A stretch of 64,000 nucleotides of DNA from an uncultured Bacteroidales bacterium. GTDB lineage: Bacteria > Bacteroidota > Bacteroidia > Bacteroidales > Paludibacteraceae. The position numbers and the translations under genes are program-made. The stretch is from NCBI GenBank assembly GCA_902798965.1, contig CADBYS010000001.1, positions 124,001 to 188,000 of the forward strand, written 5' to 3'. Below the pieces are notes generated by a model. That model did not search any database. It saw only the letters and a list, made by a program, of their open reading frames with translations, and was not told where the DNA came from. The first letter of the stretch is position 1. Every line of letters starts with the position of its first letter. Positions 56,778-64,000 of this stretch are shown one piece after another.

Positions 56778-57362
56778 ATGAATCTATCCGAATTAACCGA
56801 CAAGATTTACGCTGAGGGCGTAGAGAAAGGTAAAGAACAAGCCAATGCCATCGTAGCAGAGGCTGAGAAGAAGGCAGCCGACATCATCGCAGCTGCCGAG
56901 AAGAAAGCTGCTCAGACTTTGGATGCTGCCAAGGCAGCTGCCGCTGAGTTGGACAAGAACACTCGCTCGGAGCTCAAGCTCTATGCCGAGCAAAGTGTGA
57001 ATGCCATCAAGACTGAAGTGACGAACCTGCTGACCGACAAGCTGGCTGCTGACAGCGTGAAAGCTGCTACGGCGGATGCCAAGTTCATGCAGAAACTGAT
57101 TGCCGACCTGGCTGCACAACTGGCCAAGGGTGGGGATGTGGTTATCGAAGCCAAGGATGCCGAGGCGCTCAAGAAGTACTTTGCTGCCAATGCCAAGGAA
57201 CTCCTCAACAAAGGCGTTGAGATCAAAGAGGTGAAGGGCATCAAGACTGCCTTTGCTATCGCGCCGAAGGATGGCGGCTACAAGCTCGCCTTTGGCGATG
57301 ATGAGTTCGTTGCTTATTTCAAAGAGTTCCTTCGTCCGCAACTGATTGAATTGCTGTTCTAA
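56778..57362 (+). CDS. atpE: V-type ATPase subunit E
   Basis: 194 residues. The N-terminal half is an Ala/Lys/Glu-rich coiled coil (IVAEAEKKAADIIAAAEKKA) as in peripheral stalk subunits; the C-terminal half is a mixed domain ending EFLRPQLIELLF. It holds the stator of the enzyme. First gene of the operon. Confidence 0.85.
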   Translation: MNLSELTDKIYAEGVEKGKEQANAIVAEAEKKAADIIAAAEKKAAQTLDAAKAAAAELDKNTRSELKLYAEQSVNAIKTEVTNLLTDKLAADSVKAATADAKFMQKLIADLAAQLAKGGDVVIEAKDAEALKKYFAANAKELLNKGVEIKEVKGIKTAFAIAPKDGGYKLAFGDDEFVAYFKEFLRPQLIELLF

Positions 57363-57363
57363 T

Positions 57364-58071
57364 ATGGGTTACGAATATTTAATAGCGGGTTTCGAAGAGT
57401 TAGCTCAGGGTGATCGTCCGGCAATGTCGGAACAGCAACTGCTCGAGCTGCTCAACGAACATCTGTCAGAGTCCGACAAGGCCTTGCTCGAACTGCTGCG
57501 CCGCCGCAACGACGACGAATCCATCATGCAACTGATGGAGGATGATGCCGTTCTGGACCGCAAAGCCGAGCTGAGCCTGAGCGACGAAGATTTCCGCACC
57601 CAACTGCTGTACGAACAAGGCTTGAAATGCCGCAACAAGTTCGTGCGCGAGTGGTTTGCCTACAACATGGATGTCAATAACGTGCTGGCTGTTACGGTAG
57701 CCATGAAGCACGGGATGGATGTGCAGAAAGTGATCGTAGGCGACAACGAGGTGGCACAGGAGCTGCGCAAAGGCGGAGCAATGGGCAAGAATGCTCATCT
57801 CGCCGCGCTCGTGCCTGACCTCAAGGAGGTCGTGGAGATTGCCGACATCAAGGATCTGATGGATCGCGAGAAACATATTGACGCGCTGCGCTGGCAATGG
57901 CTTGAGGACAGGACGCTGTTCGAGGTGTTCAATATCGAAGCCGTGCTCGCGTATTATCTGAAAGCTACCATCCTGCATCGCTGGGATAATCTGACGATCG
58001 AGGAAGGTGAGAAAGTCTTCCGTGAATTGGTTGCGGATATGAAGAAAGGCATAAATTTAGACCGCACATAA
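57364..58071 (+). CDS. DUF2764 protein of V-type ATPase operon
   Basis: 235 residues, helical and acidic. Start GYEYLIAGFEELAQGD; later VREWFAYNMDVNNVLAVTVA and LRWQWLEDRTLFEVFNIEAVLAYYLKA. Bacteroidota V-ATPase operons carry this gene between E and A, where other organisms have subunit C, so it probably plays that central-stalk role. One base separates it from subunit E. Confidence 0.82.
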   Translation: MGYEYLIAGFEELAQGDRPAMSEQQLLELLNEHLSESDKALLELLRRRNDDESIMQLMEDDAVLDRKAELSLSDEDFRTQLLYEQGLKCRNKFVREWFAYNMDVNNVLAVTVAMKHGMDVQKVIVGDNEVAQELRKGGAMGKNAHLAALVPDLKEVVEIADIKDLMDREKHIDALRWQWLEDRTLFEVFNIEAVLAYYLKATILHRWDNLTIEEGEKVFRELVADMKKGINLDRT

Positions 58072-58155
58072 ATGTGCTGAAAGAAGAAAGACCGCTTCGC
58101 TGAAAGAGCAAAGACTGATTAGGCTTTCGACTTTCGACTTTTATCTTTCGACTAA
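58064..58155 (+). repeat. Structured spacer: hairpin over the stop codon plus repeat words
   Basis: GCACAT-AA-ATGTGC (58064-58077) includes the stop codon (58069-58071). It is followed by GACCGCTTCGCTGAAAG (58091-58107) and by CTTTCGACTTTCGAC and CTTTCGACTA (58126-58153), before the atpA ATG at 58170. The order GACCGCT element then CTTTCGAC array is repeated before atpD. Confidence 0.6.
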
Positions 58156-58169
58156 AAAAAATAAAATAT

Positions 58170-59927
58170 ATGACACAAGGAAAAGTTAAAGGTATCATCG
58201 CCAACCTGGTAACAGTAGGGGTTGATGGTCCTGTATCGCAAAACGAGATCTGCTACATCCATGTGGGCGATACCCGCTTGATGGCAGAGGTAATTAAGGT
58301 TACCGGAGATAACGTGTACGTTCAGGTATTCGAATCGACACGTGGTCTGAAAGTGGGTAACCTCGTAGAGTTCACCGGTCACATGCTTGAGGTGACGTTA
58401 GGTCCCGGTCTGCTCAGCCGTAACTACGACGGTCTGCAGAACGACCTCGACAAGCTGACCGGCGTCTTCCTCAAGCGTGGTGAGTACAACTTCCCGCTCG
58501 ATGAGGAGAAGAAATGGGCATTCAAACCTATCGCCAAGGTGGGCGACAAGGTACAAGCCGCTTCCTGGTTGGGCGAGGTGGACGAGAACCATCAGCCGCA
58601 TAAGATTATGGTGCCGTTCGTATTCGAGGGCGAGTACACCGTCAAATCCATCGTCAAGGAGGGTGAGTACAAGATCAAGGACACCATCGCCGTTCTGGAG
58701 GATGCCGATGGCAACAAGCACGAGGTGAACATGATCCAGAAGTGGCCGGTAAAGAAAGCTATCATGGCTTACAAGAGCAAACCGCGTCCCTTCAAGCTGC
58801 TCGAGACGGGCGTACGTACCATCGATACCGCCAACCCGATATGCGAGGGTGGTACGGGCTTCATCCCCGGACCGTTCGGTACAGGTAAGACCGTGCTGCA
58901 GCATGCTATCTCCAAGCAAGCCGAGGCAGATATCGTGATTATCGCAGCCTGCGGCGAGCGTGCCAACGAGGTTGTGGAGACCTTTACCGAGTTCCCCGAA
59001 CTCGACGACCCGCATACCGGCCGCAAACTGATGGAGCGTACCATCATCATCGCCAACACATCGAACATGCCTGTGGCTTCGCGTGAGGCTTCCGTTTATA
59101 CCTCAATGACCATTGCCGAGTACTACCGCTCGATGGGTCTGCGTGTGCTGCTCATGGCCGACTCTACTTCCCGTTGGGCACAGGCCTTGCGTGAGATGTC
59201 CAACCGCTTGGAGGAGTTGCCGGGACAGGACGCGTTCCCGATGGACCTCTCCGCCATCATCGGTGCCTTCTACGCACGCGCGGGTTACGTGTACCTTAAT
59301 AATGGTCAGACCGGTTCGGTTACTTTCCTCGGTACGGTTTCGCCTGCCGGTGGTAACCTCAAGGAGCCTGTAACCGAAGGTACGAAGAAAGTGGCTCGTT
59401 GCTTCTACGCTCTGGAGCAGGCACGTGCCGACCGCAAACGATACCCTGCTGTTAACCCCATCGATTCGTACTCGAAGTACATTGAGTATCCCGAGTTTGC
59501 CGAGTATATCACCAAACGTATCAATGGCGAGTGGCTGGGCAAGGTCAACGATATGAAGACCTTCCTGCAGCGCGGTAAGGAGATTCAGGAGCAGATCAAC
59601 ATCTTGGGTGACGACGGTGTACCTGTTGATTACCACGAGGCTTTCTGGAAATCCGAGGTTATCGACTTTGTGATCCTGCAACAGGATGCCTTCGACAAGA
59701 TCGATGCCGTTTGTCCGCTCGATCGTCAGGAGTACATGCTCGACCTGGTGATGGATATATGCAAGCACGATTATAACTTCGATAACTTCCTGGAGGTTAG
59801 CGAGTACTTCAAGCGCGTGATCAACCTGTGCAAGCAGATGAACTACAGCGAGTTCCACTCGCCTGAGTTCGAGGATTACCGCAAGAAACTGACAGAACTG
59901 CTCGCAGAACGTCAAATAGCAGCATGA
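58170..59927 (+). CDS. atpA: V-type ATPase catalytic subunit A
   Basis: 585 residues. Catalytic ATP-binding subunit. Walker A GPFGTGKT at about residues 234-241; SREASVYTSMTIAEYYRSMG and STSRWAQALREMSNRLEELP are hallmark segments of V-type A. It starts at ATG 58170 after a repeat-filled spacer. Confidence 0.97.
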   Translation: MTQGKVKGIIANLVTVGVDGPVSQNEICYIHVGDTRLMAEVIKVTGDNVYVQVFESTRGLKVGNLVEFTGHMLEVTLGPGLLSRNYDGLQNDLDKLTGVFLKRGEYNFPLDEEKKWAFKPIAKVGDKVQAASWLGEVDENHQPHKIMVPFVFEGEYTVKSIVKEGEYKIKDTIAVLEDADGNKHEVNMIQKWPVKKAIMAYKSKPRPFKLLETGVRTIDTANPICEGGTGFIPGPFGTGKTVLQHAISKQAEADIVIIAACGERANEVVETFTEFPELDDPHTGRKLMERTIIIANTSNMPVASREASVYTSMTIAEYYRSMGLRVLLMADSTSRWAQALREMSNRLEELPGQDAFPMDLSAIIGAFYARAGYVYLNNGQTGSVTFLGTVSPAGGNLKEPVTEGTKKVARCFYALEQARADRKRYPAVNPIDSYSKYIEYPEFAEYITKRINGEWLGKVNDMKTFLQRGKEIQEQINILGDDGVPVDYHEAFWKSEVIDFVILQQDAFDKIDAVCPLDRQEYMLDLVMDICKHDYNFDNFLEVSEYFKRVINLCKQMNYSEFHSPEFEDYRKKLTELLAERQIAA

Positions 59928-60067
59928 TGTACGACGGACAAATGTACCATGTACGAAGGATGGACGAAGAGAATGAAGGACGAAGGTCGCATAGCGTAAA
60001 TCGTACATAAACTAAATCGTACATAAATTGTATATCGTAAATCGTTAAATCGTAAATATAATTACTT
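59928..60067 (+). repeat. Repeat-filled spacer between atpA and atpB
   Basis: 140 bases. The first half has words GTACGACGGACAA, GTACGAAGGA, GGACGAAG; from 59994 come copies of AAATCGTACAT and CGTAAATCGT. Unlike its relatives at 29893, 34795 and 38294, the array does not end in the start codon. No promoter is visible. Confidence 0.6.
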
Positions 60068-61393
60068 ATGGCAAAAGCATTTCAAAAGATATATACGCAG
60101 ATTACTGCGATTACCAAGGCTACTTGCTCGCTGAAGGCACAGGGCGTTGGTAATGATGAGTTGGCTACCGTTAACGGTAAGTTGGCTCAGGTGGTAAAGA
60201 TCATGGGCGATGACGTAACGCTGCAGGTATTCGAGGGTACGGAAGGTATTCCTACCAACGCCGAAGTGGTATTCCTGGGCAAAGCTCCGTCGCTCAAGGT
60301 GAGTGACCAACTCGCCGGCCGCTTCTTCAACGCCTATGGTGAGCCTATCGACGGCGGACCGGAGATTGAAGGTCACGAGATTGAGATCGGCGGTCCGAGT
60401 GTGAACCCCGTACGTCGTAAACAACCTTCGGAACTGATTGCCACGGGTATTGCAGGTATCGACCTGAATAACACCCTGGTATCCGGTCAGAAGATTCCTT
60501 TCTTTGCCGACCCCGACCAGCCGTACAACCAGGTTATGGCCAACGTGGCTCTGCGTGCGCAGGCCGACAAGATCATCCTGGGCGGTATGGGTCTGACCAA
60601 CGACGACTACCTCTACTTCAAGAACGTGTTCAACAACGCCGGTGTGCTTGACCGTATCGTCAGCTTCGTGAACACTACCGAGAACGCCGCTGTGGAACGT
60701 CTGCTCGTGCCTGATATGGCTCTGGCTGCTGCCGAGTATTTCGCTGTAGAGAAACATCAGAAGGTGCTCGTGCTGCTTACGGATATGACGCTCTACGCCG
60801 ACGCATTGGCTATCGTGTCGAACCGTATGGATCAGATTCCTTCGAAGGACAGTATGCCGGGTTCGCTCTATTCCGACTTGGCCAAAATCTACGAGAAAGC
60901 CGTACAGTTCCCCGAGGAAGCCGGTGGCGGTTCGATCACCATCATCGCCGTAACGACCCTGTCCGGTGGCGACATCACCCACGCTATTCCTGATAACACG
61001 GGTTACATCACCGAGGGTCAGTTGTACCTGCGTCGTGACTCGGATATCGGTAAGGTTATCGTCGATCCGTTCCGTTCATTGTCTCGTCTGAAACAATTGG
61101 TAGCCGGTAAGAAGACTCGCGAAGACCATCCGCAGGTAATGAACGCCGCTGTTCGTCTGTACGCCGACGCTGCCAATGCCAAGACCAAACAGGAGAACGG
61201 TTTCGACCTCACCGACTACGATGAGCGTTGCTTGAAGTTCGCCAAGGAGTACAGTAACGATATTCTGGCTATCGACGTGAACATCAACACTACCGAGATG
61301 CTCGATATCGCTTGGAAGCTCTTTGCTAAGCACTTCAAACCCGAAGAGGTTAACATCAAGCAGGTATTTGTTGACAAGTACTGGGGAAAATAA
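60068..61393 (+). CDS. atpB: V-type ATPase subunit B
   Basis: 441 residues. Non-catalytic nucleotide-binding subunit. Marks: FFNAYGEPIDGGPE, NPVRRKQPSELIATGIAGID, ADPDQPYNQVMANVA and YLRRDSDIGKVIVDPFRSL. No canonical Walker A, as expected for B. Confidence 0.96.
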   Translation: MAKAFQKIYTQITAITKATCSLKAQGVGNDELATVNGKLAQVVKIMGDDVTLQVFEGTEGIPTNAEVVFLGKAPSLKVSDQLAGRFFNAYGEPIDGGPEIEGHEIEIGGPSVNPVRRKQPSELIATGIAGIDLNNTLVSGQKIPFFADPDQPYNQVMANVALRAQADKIILGGMGLTNDDYLYFKNVFNNAGVLDRIVSFVNTTENAAVERLLVPDMALAAAEYFAVEKHQKVLVLLTDMTLYADALAIVSNRMDQIPSKDSMPGSLYSDLAKIYEKAVQFPEEAGGGSITIIAVTTLSGGDITHAIPDNTGYITEGQLYLRRDSDIGKVIVDPFRSLSRLKQLVAGKKTREDHPQVMNAAVRLYADAANAKTKQENGFDLTDYDERCLKFAKEYSNDILAIDVNINTTEMLDIAWKLFAKHFKPEEVNIKQVFVDKYWGK

Positions 61394-61509
61394 TTAGATC
61401 GCTAACGCTGAAAGAAGAAAGACCGCTTCGCTCAAAGAAAAAAGCCTAATATGGCTTTGAGTAGCCGTCAGGCTACGGTCTTTTGTCTTTTGTCTTTCGA
61501 CTAAAGATT
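61394..61509 (+). repeat. Branched structured spacer between atpB and atpD
   Basis: AAAGACCG (61418-61425) pairs with CGGTCTTT (61476-61483), enclosing two hairpins: CTCAA (61431-61435)/TTGAG (61457-61461) with AAGCC-TAATAT-GGCTT inside, and TAGCC-GTCA-GGCTA (61462-61475). It contains the GACCGCTTCGCTCAAAG element and ends in a GTCTTTTGTCTTTCGAC array just before the atpD ATG. Confidence 0.65.
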
Positions 61510-62139
61510 ATGGCAATCACATATCAATTTAACAAAACATCGCTGCAAGCATTGGAGAAGAATCTGAAGATGCGTCAGCGTACACTTCCGACCCTTCAGA
61601 ACAAGGAGAGTGCCTTGCGCCTCGAAGTGAAGAAGGCGAAGAACGAGATTAAGGAGCTCGACGAGGAGGTGAACCGGCGCATCAAGGATTATGATCAGAT
61701 GTTGGCGCTTTGGGGTGAGTTCGATACGTCGCTCATTCACGTGGATGACGTACGGATGTCCATCAAGAAGATCGCCGGCGTGCGAGTGCCTGTGCTCGAC
61801 GAGGTGGTGTATTCCACCAAGGAGTTCAGTCTGTTCTCGTCGCCTAAGTGGTTCATTGACGGATTCGAGCAACTCAAAGCCATCGCAGAGGTTGGTATCC
61901 GCCAGGAGTTTGTGCGCCGTAAGGTTGACCTGCTCGAGTACGCCCGTAAGAAGACGACCCAGAAGGTGAACCTGTTCGAGAAGGTACAGATTCCGGGATA
62001 TCAGGATGCGATACGCAAGATTAAGCGATTCATGGAAGATGAGGAGAACCTCTCCAAGTCAAGTCAGAAAATAGTTAAGAGCAAACGCGAGCGCGAAGCA
62101 GCCGCAGAAGCCGCTAAAGGAAAGGAGGGTGCAGCATGA
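61510..62139 (+). CDS. atpD: V-type ATPase subunit D
   Basis: 209 residues. Central-stalk rotor subunit, a long antiparallel coiled coil. Visible: FNKTSLQALEKNLKMRQRTL, LEVKKAKNEIKELDEEVNRR and RKKTTQKVNLFEKVQIPGYQ, the last a family signature. The start is ATG 61510, as the upstream frame runs through the structured spacer. Its stop overlaps the atpI start (ATGA). Confidence 0.94.
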   Translation: MAITYQFNKTSLQALEKNLKMRQRTLPTLQNKESALRLEVKKAKNEIKELDEEVNRRIKDYDQMLALWGEFDTSLIHVDDVRMSIKKIAGVRVPVLDEVVYSTKEFSLFSSPKWFIDGFEQLKAIAEVGIRQEFVRRKVDLLEYARKKTTQKVNLFEKVQIPGYQDAIRKIKRFMEDEENLSKSSQKIVKSKREREAAAEAAKGKEGAA

Positions 62140-63971
62140 TTGAGTCAATGAAGAAATATACGTTCCTCGTTCTTGCCTCCCGTTACGATGCCTTCCTCGA
62201 GAAGGTACGTGAGGCGGGCTTGGTACATGTCACCCTGAAAGCCGAAGGCCTGGCTGAGGACGAGCATCTGCGTCAGACCATAGCCGATGCCGATGCCCTG
62301 CAACGCCTTATCGATGCCGGTGCGCCCGAGCAGCTCCTGAACGAGCGCAACTCGGTAGCTCAGAAAATCGAGGCTACGCAGAAAGAGGCACAACGCATGG
62401 CGGTATGGGGCTCGTTCCGTAGCGAGCGCATAGCCGAACTCAAAGCCGCAGGATACGACCTGCACTTCTTCACCTGCTCCAAGAAAGTATTCGAAGACAA
62501 GTGGGGTAGTGTGCTCGCCAACGACGGCGACACGCTCTACTGCGTGGCTGTAACCAAACGTCAGGGTGAGGCAGTCGTAACGCTCGATGGCGAACCGTTC
62601 GTGATGCCGGAAGCATGCAACGAACAGACCCTCAACGAGCATAGCGCCAACGAACTGATGGCAGATGTCGAGGCACTCAAAGGCCTGCTTGCCGCTGCCG
62701 ATGCACGCATCGAAGCATGGGGCAAAGCCAACCTCGAGACCAAACGTGCCGAACTCGCTGAGCTGCGCCGAAGCATTGACTGGCAAAAAGTCCAGCTCTC
62801 TTCGGATAGTGCCGCCGAAGGCGCGTTGCGACTGATGGAAGGCTTCTGCCCCACCGAAAAAACAGCCGAACTCAACAAGGTGCTCGCCGAACTCGATACC
62901 TATTACGAGGTCGAAGACCCCGTGGAAGGTGACGCTACGCCTGTGAAACTGACCAACAACAAGTTCACCAAACTGTTCGAGGTATTTACAGGAATGTACG
63001 GTTGGCCTACCTATGGCGAGTTTGACCCGACACCGATCCTGGCGCCGTTCTACCTGCTGTTCTTCTCGCTCTGTATGGGCGATGCCGGCTACGGTATACT
63101 GCTCATCGCGTTCGGACTGCTTGTATATTACAAGAAGCTGAACATCGAGATGTTCGAGGGTCTGGGACCGATCATCACCACTCTGGGCGTTGGTACGCTC
63201 GTCGTGGGATTCTTCCTCGGTACGGCGTTCGGTATGGATCTGAGTGCTCTGTTCCCGAGTATCGATTATCTGTTCCTCAACGGTAAAGTGATGACCGCCG
63301 ATGGCGTACAATACCTGACCAAAGCACAGTATGCAGCATCCGGACTGGAAGGCGGCTACGATGTGGCGATGGTGCTGGCGTTGCTGATCGGTGTGTTCCA
63401 CATCTGCCTGGCTATGGTTGTCAAGGCTTTGTGCTACACCAAGCGCTTCGGCTTTGCGGCTACGCTCGGCACATGGGGCTGGACGCTGCTCATCGTGGGC
63501 GGTATAGCATCGCTGATCATCTGTATGGCTCTCAGCGTACCGATGGAGGTAACGGAGATCGTGCTAATCGTCATCGCAAGTATCTCGGCACTCGGCATCT
63601 ATGTATTCAACACCCCGGGCAGAAACCCGCTGCTGAATATCGGTGCCGGATTGTGGGATACGTACAACATGGCCACAGGTATCTTGGGCGATACGCTCTC
63701 GTACATCCGTCTGTATGCCCTTGGTTTGGCAGGCGGTATGCTCGGTGGAGCGTTCAACAACCTCGGCCTGATGGTTATGGGTGGCTCCACGGAAGGTGCT
63801 ACATGGCAATGGCTGCCGTTCATCGTCATACTGATCATCGGTCACCTGTTGAACCTCGCTATGTCGGCGCTGGGTGCCTTCGTTCACCCCTTGCGTCTGA
63901 CCTTCGTCGAGTACTTCAAGAACAGCGGCTATGAAGGCAAAGGCAACCTCTATCGTCCGTTTGCTAAATAG
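62136..63971 (+). CDS. atpI: V-type ATPase subunit I (a subunit)
   Basis: 611 residues. The membrane stator subunit that forms the ion half-channels with the K ring. The N-terminal cytoplasmic half (about residues 1-290) is helical; the C-terminal half has about eight membrane helices, with MGDAGYGILLIAFGLL and GDTLSYIRLYALGLAGGMLG containing the essential Arg region. It ends 29 bases before the window edge; a K-subunit gene is expected next. Confidence 0.95.
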   Translation: MIESMKKYTFLVLASRYDAFLEKVREAGLVHVTLKAEGLAEDEHLRQTIADADALQRLIDAGAPEQLLNERNSVAQKIEATQKEAQRMAVWGSFRSERIAELKAAGYDLHFFTCSKKVFEDKWGSVLANDGDTLYCVAVTKRQGEAVVTLDGEPFVMPEACNEQTLNEHSANELMADVEALKGLLAAADARIEAWGKANLETKRAELAELRRSIDWQKVQLSSDSAAEGALRLMEGFCPTEKTAELNKVLAELDTYYEVEDPVEGDATPVKLTNNKFTKLFEVFTGMYGWPTYGEFDPTPILAPFYLLFFSLCMGDAGYGILLIAFGLLVYYKKLNIEMFEGLGPIITTLGVGTLVVGFFLGTAFGMDLSALFPSIDYLFLNGKVMTADGVQYLTKAQYAASGLEGGYDVAMVLALLIGVFHICLAMVVKALCYTKRFGFAATLGTWGWTLLIVGGIASLIICMALSVPMEVTEIVLIVIASISALGIYVFNTPGRNPLLNIGAGLWDTYNMATGILGDTLSYIRLYALGLAGGMLGGAFNNLGLMVMGGSTEGATWQWLPFIVILIIGHLLNLAMSALGAFVHPLRLTFVEYFKNSGYEGKGNLYRPFAK

Positions 63972-64000
63972 ACCGCTACGCTCAAAGAGAAAAGACCGCT
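63972..64000 (+). repeat. GACCGCTACGCTCAAAG element at the window edge
   Basis: Starting at the atpI stop: GACCGCTACGCTCAAAG (63971-63987), then AGAAAAGACCGCT, cut by the window edge. It is the third copy of this element in the V-ATPase operon, and probably starts another structured spacer. Confidence 0.55.

Noticed and set aside
58064..58077. GCACAT/ATGTGC hairpin as a terminator
   Set aside because: No T run follows, it overlaps the stop codon, and the operon clearly continues into atpA.

Overview
The window is a gene-dense stretch of a chromosome from an anaerobic member of the Bacteroidota, most likely order Bacteroidales. Four things point there. The promoters are of the Bacteroidota type: TTTG, 20 bases, then TAnnTTTG. 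There is a type IX secretion cargo with a C-terminal sorting domain, plus GldF-, PorT- and Wzi-like envelope proteins. The rnf order is rseC-rnfB-C-D-G-E-A. The V-type ATPase operon order is E-DUF2764-A-B-D-I. The family cannot be fixed from this window. I see no rRNA, tRNA, phage, insertion sequence, CRISPR array or defence island; the gene content is core metabolism and envelope.

Nine promoters of one design and three good terminators (one more is weak) split the window into transcription units. (1) 1-6411 +: a T9SS cargo truncated by the left edge, an OmpA/LysM protein, menA, an SDR enzyme and hslR. (2) 6481-11931 +: rseC and the Rnf complex. (3) 12233-15166 +: nrdD-nrdG. (4) 19181-15136 -: lysS-gpsA-pgi, sharing a two-way terminator with nrdG. 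(5) 22933-19208 -: a NAGPA-type phosphodiester glycosidase and an AmpG-like transporter. (6) 23001-35879 +: thirteen genes including a CNNM protein, an amidase, an MCE protein, pyrG, folD, an OmpH protein, a Wzi-like barrel, cdsA, an LpxL-like acyltransferase and a glycosyltransferase. (7) 36089-47029 +: nine genes including an acyl-CoA ligase, coaX, a TPR protein, lptC, namZ, an FAD/Fe-S dehydrogenase and a CYTH protein. (8) 54726-46995 -: korA-korB-nupG-like-gldF-yfcE-porT-like-S41 peptidase. (9) 54825-56584 +: yitT and hemolysin III. (10) 56665 to the right edge +: the V-type ATPase. Several genes fit an anaerobic ferredoxin economy: KorAB reduces ferredoxin, Rnf couples ferredoxin and NAD to an ion gradient, the V-ATPase works on ions, and ribonucleotide reduction is oxygen-independent.

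The most unusual content is in the spacers inside these operons. Many carry short repeats from a few recurring families, between the stop codon of one gene and the start codon of the next. They include a 20-base hairpin found five times with compensatory base changes, a tandem hairpin array with compensatory changes, arrays of AAATCGTACAT that run into the next ATG, GTCGAAAG/CTTTCGAC arrays in both orientations, 8-base GTTAAACT arrays, and a GACCGCTnCGCT element that forms part of a branched structure in the V-ATPase operon. Between operons there is a different, 11-base-periodic array, present twice in opposite orientation with a perfect 25-base match. I do not recognise these families. A second oddity is an RnfB that stops after its N-terminal 4Fe-4S domain and lacks the ferredoxin domains usual in this family.
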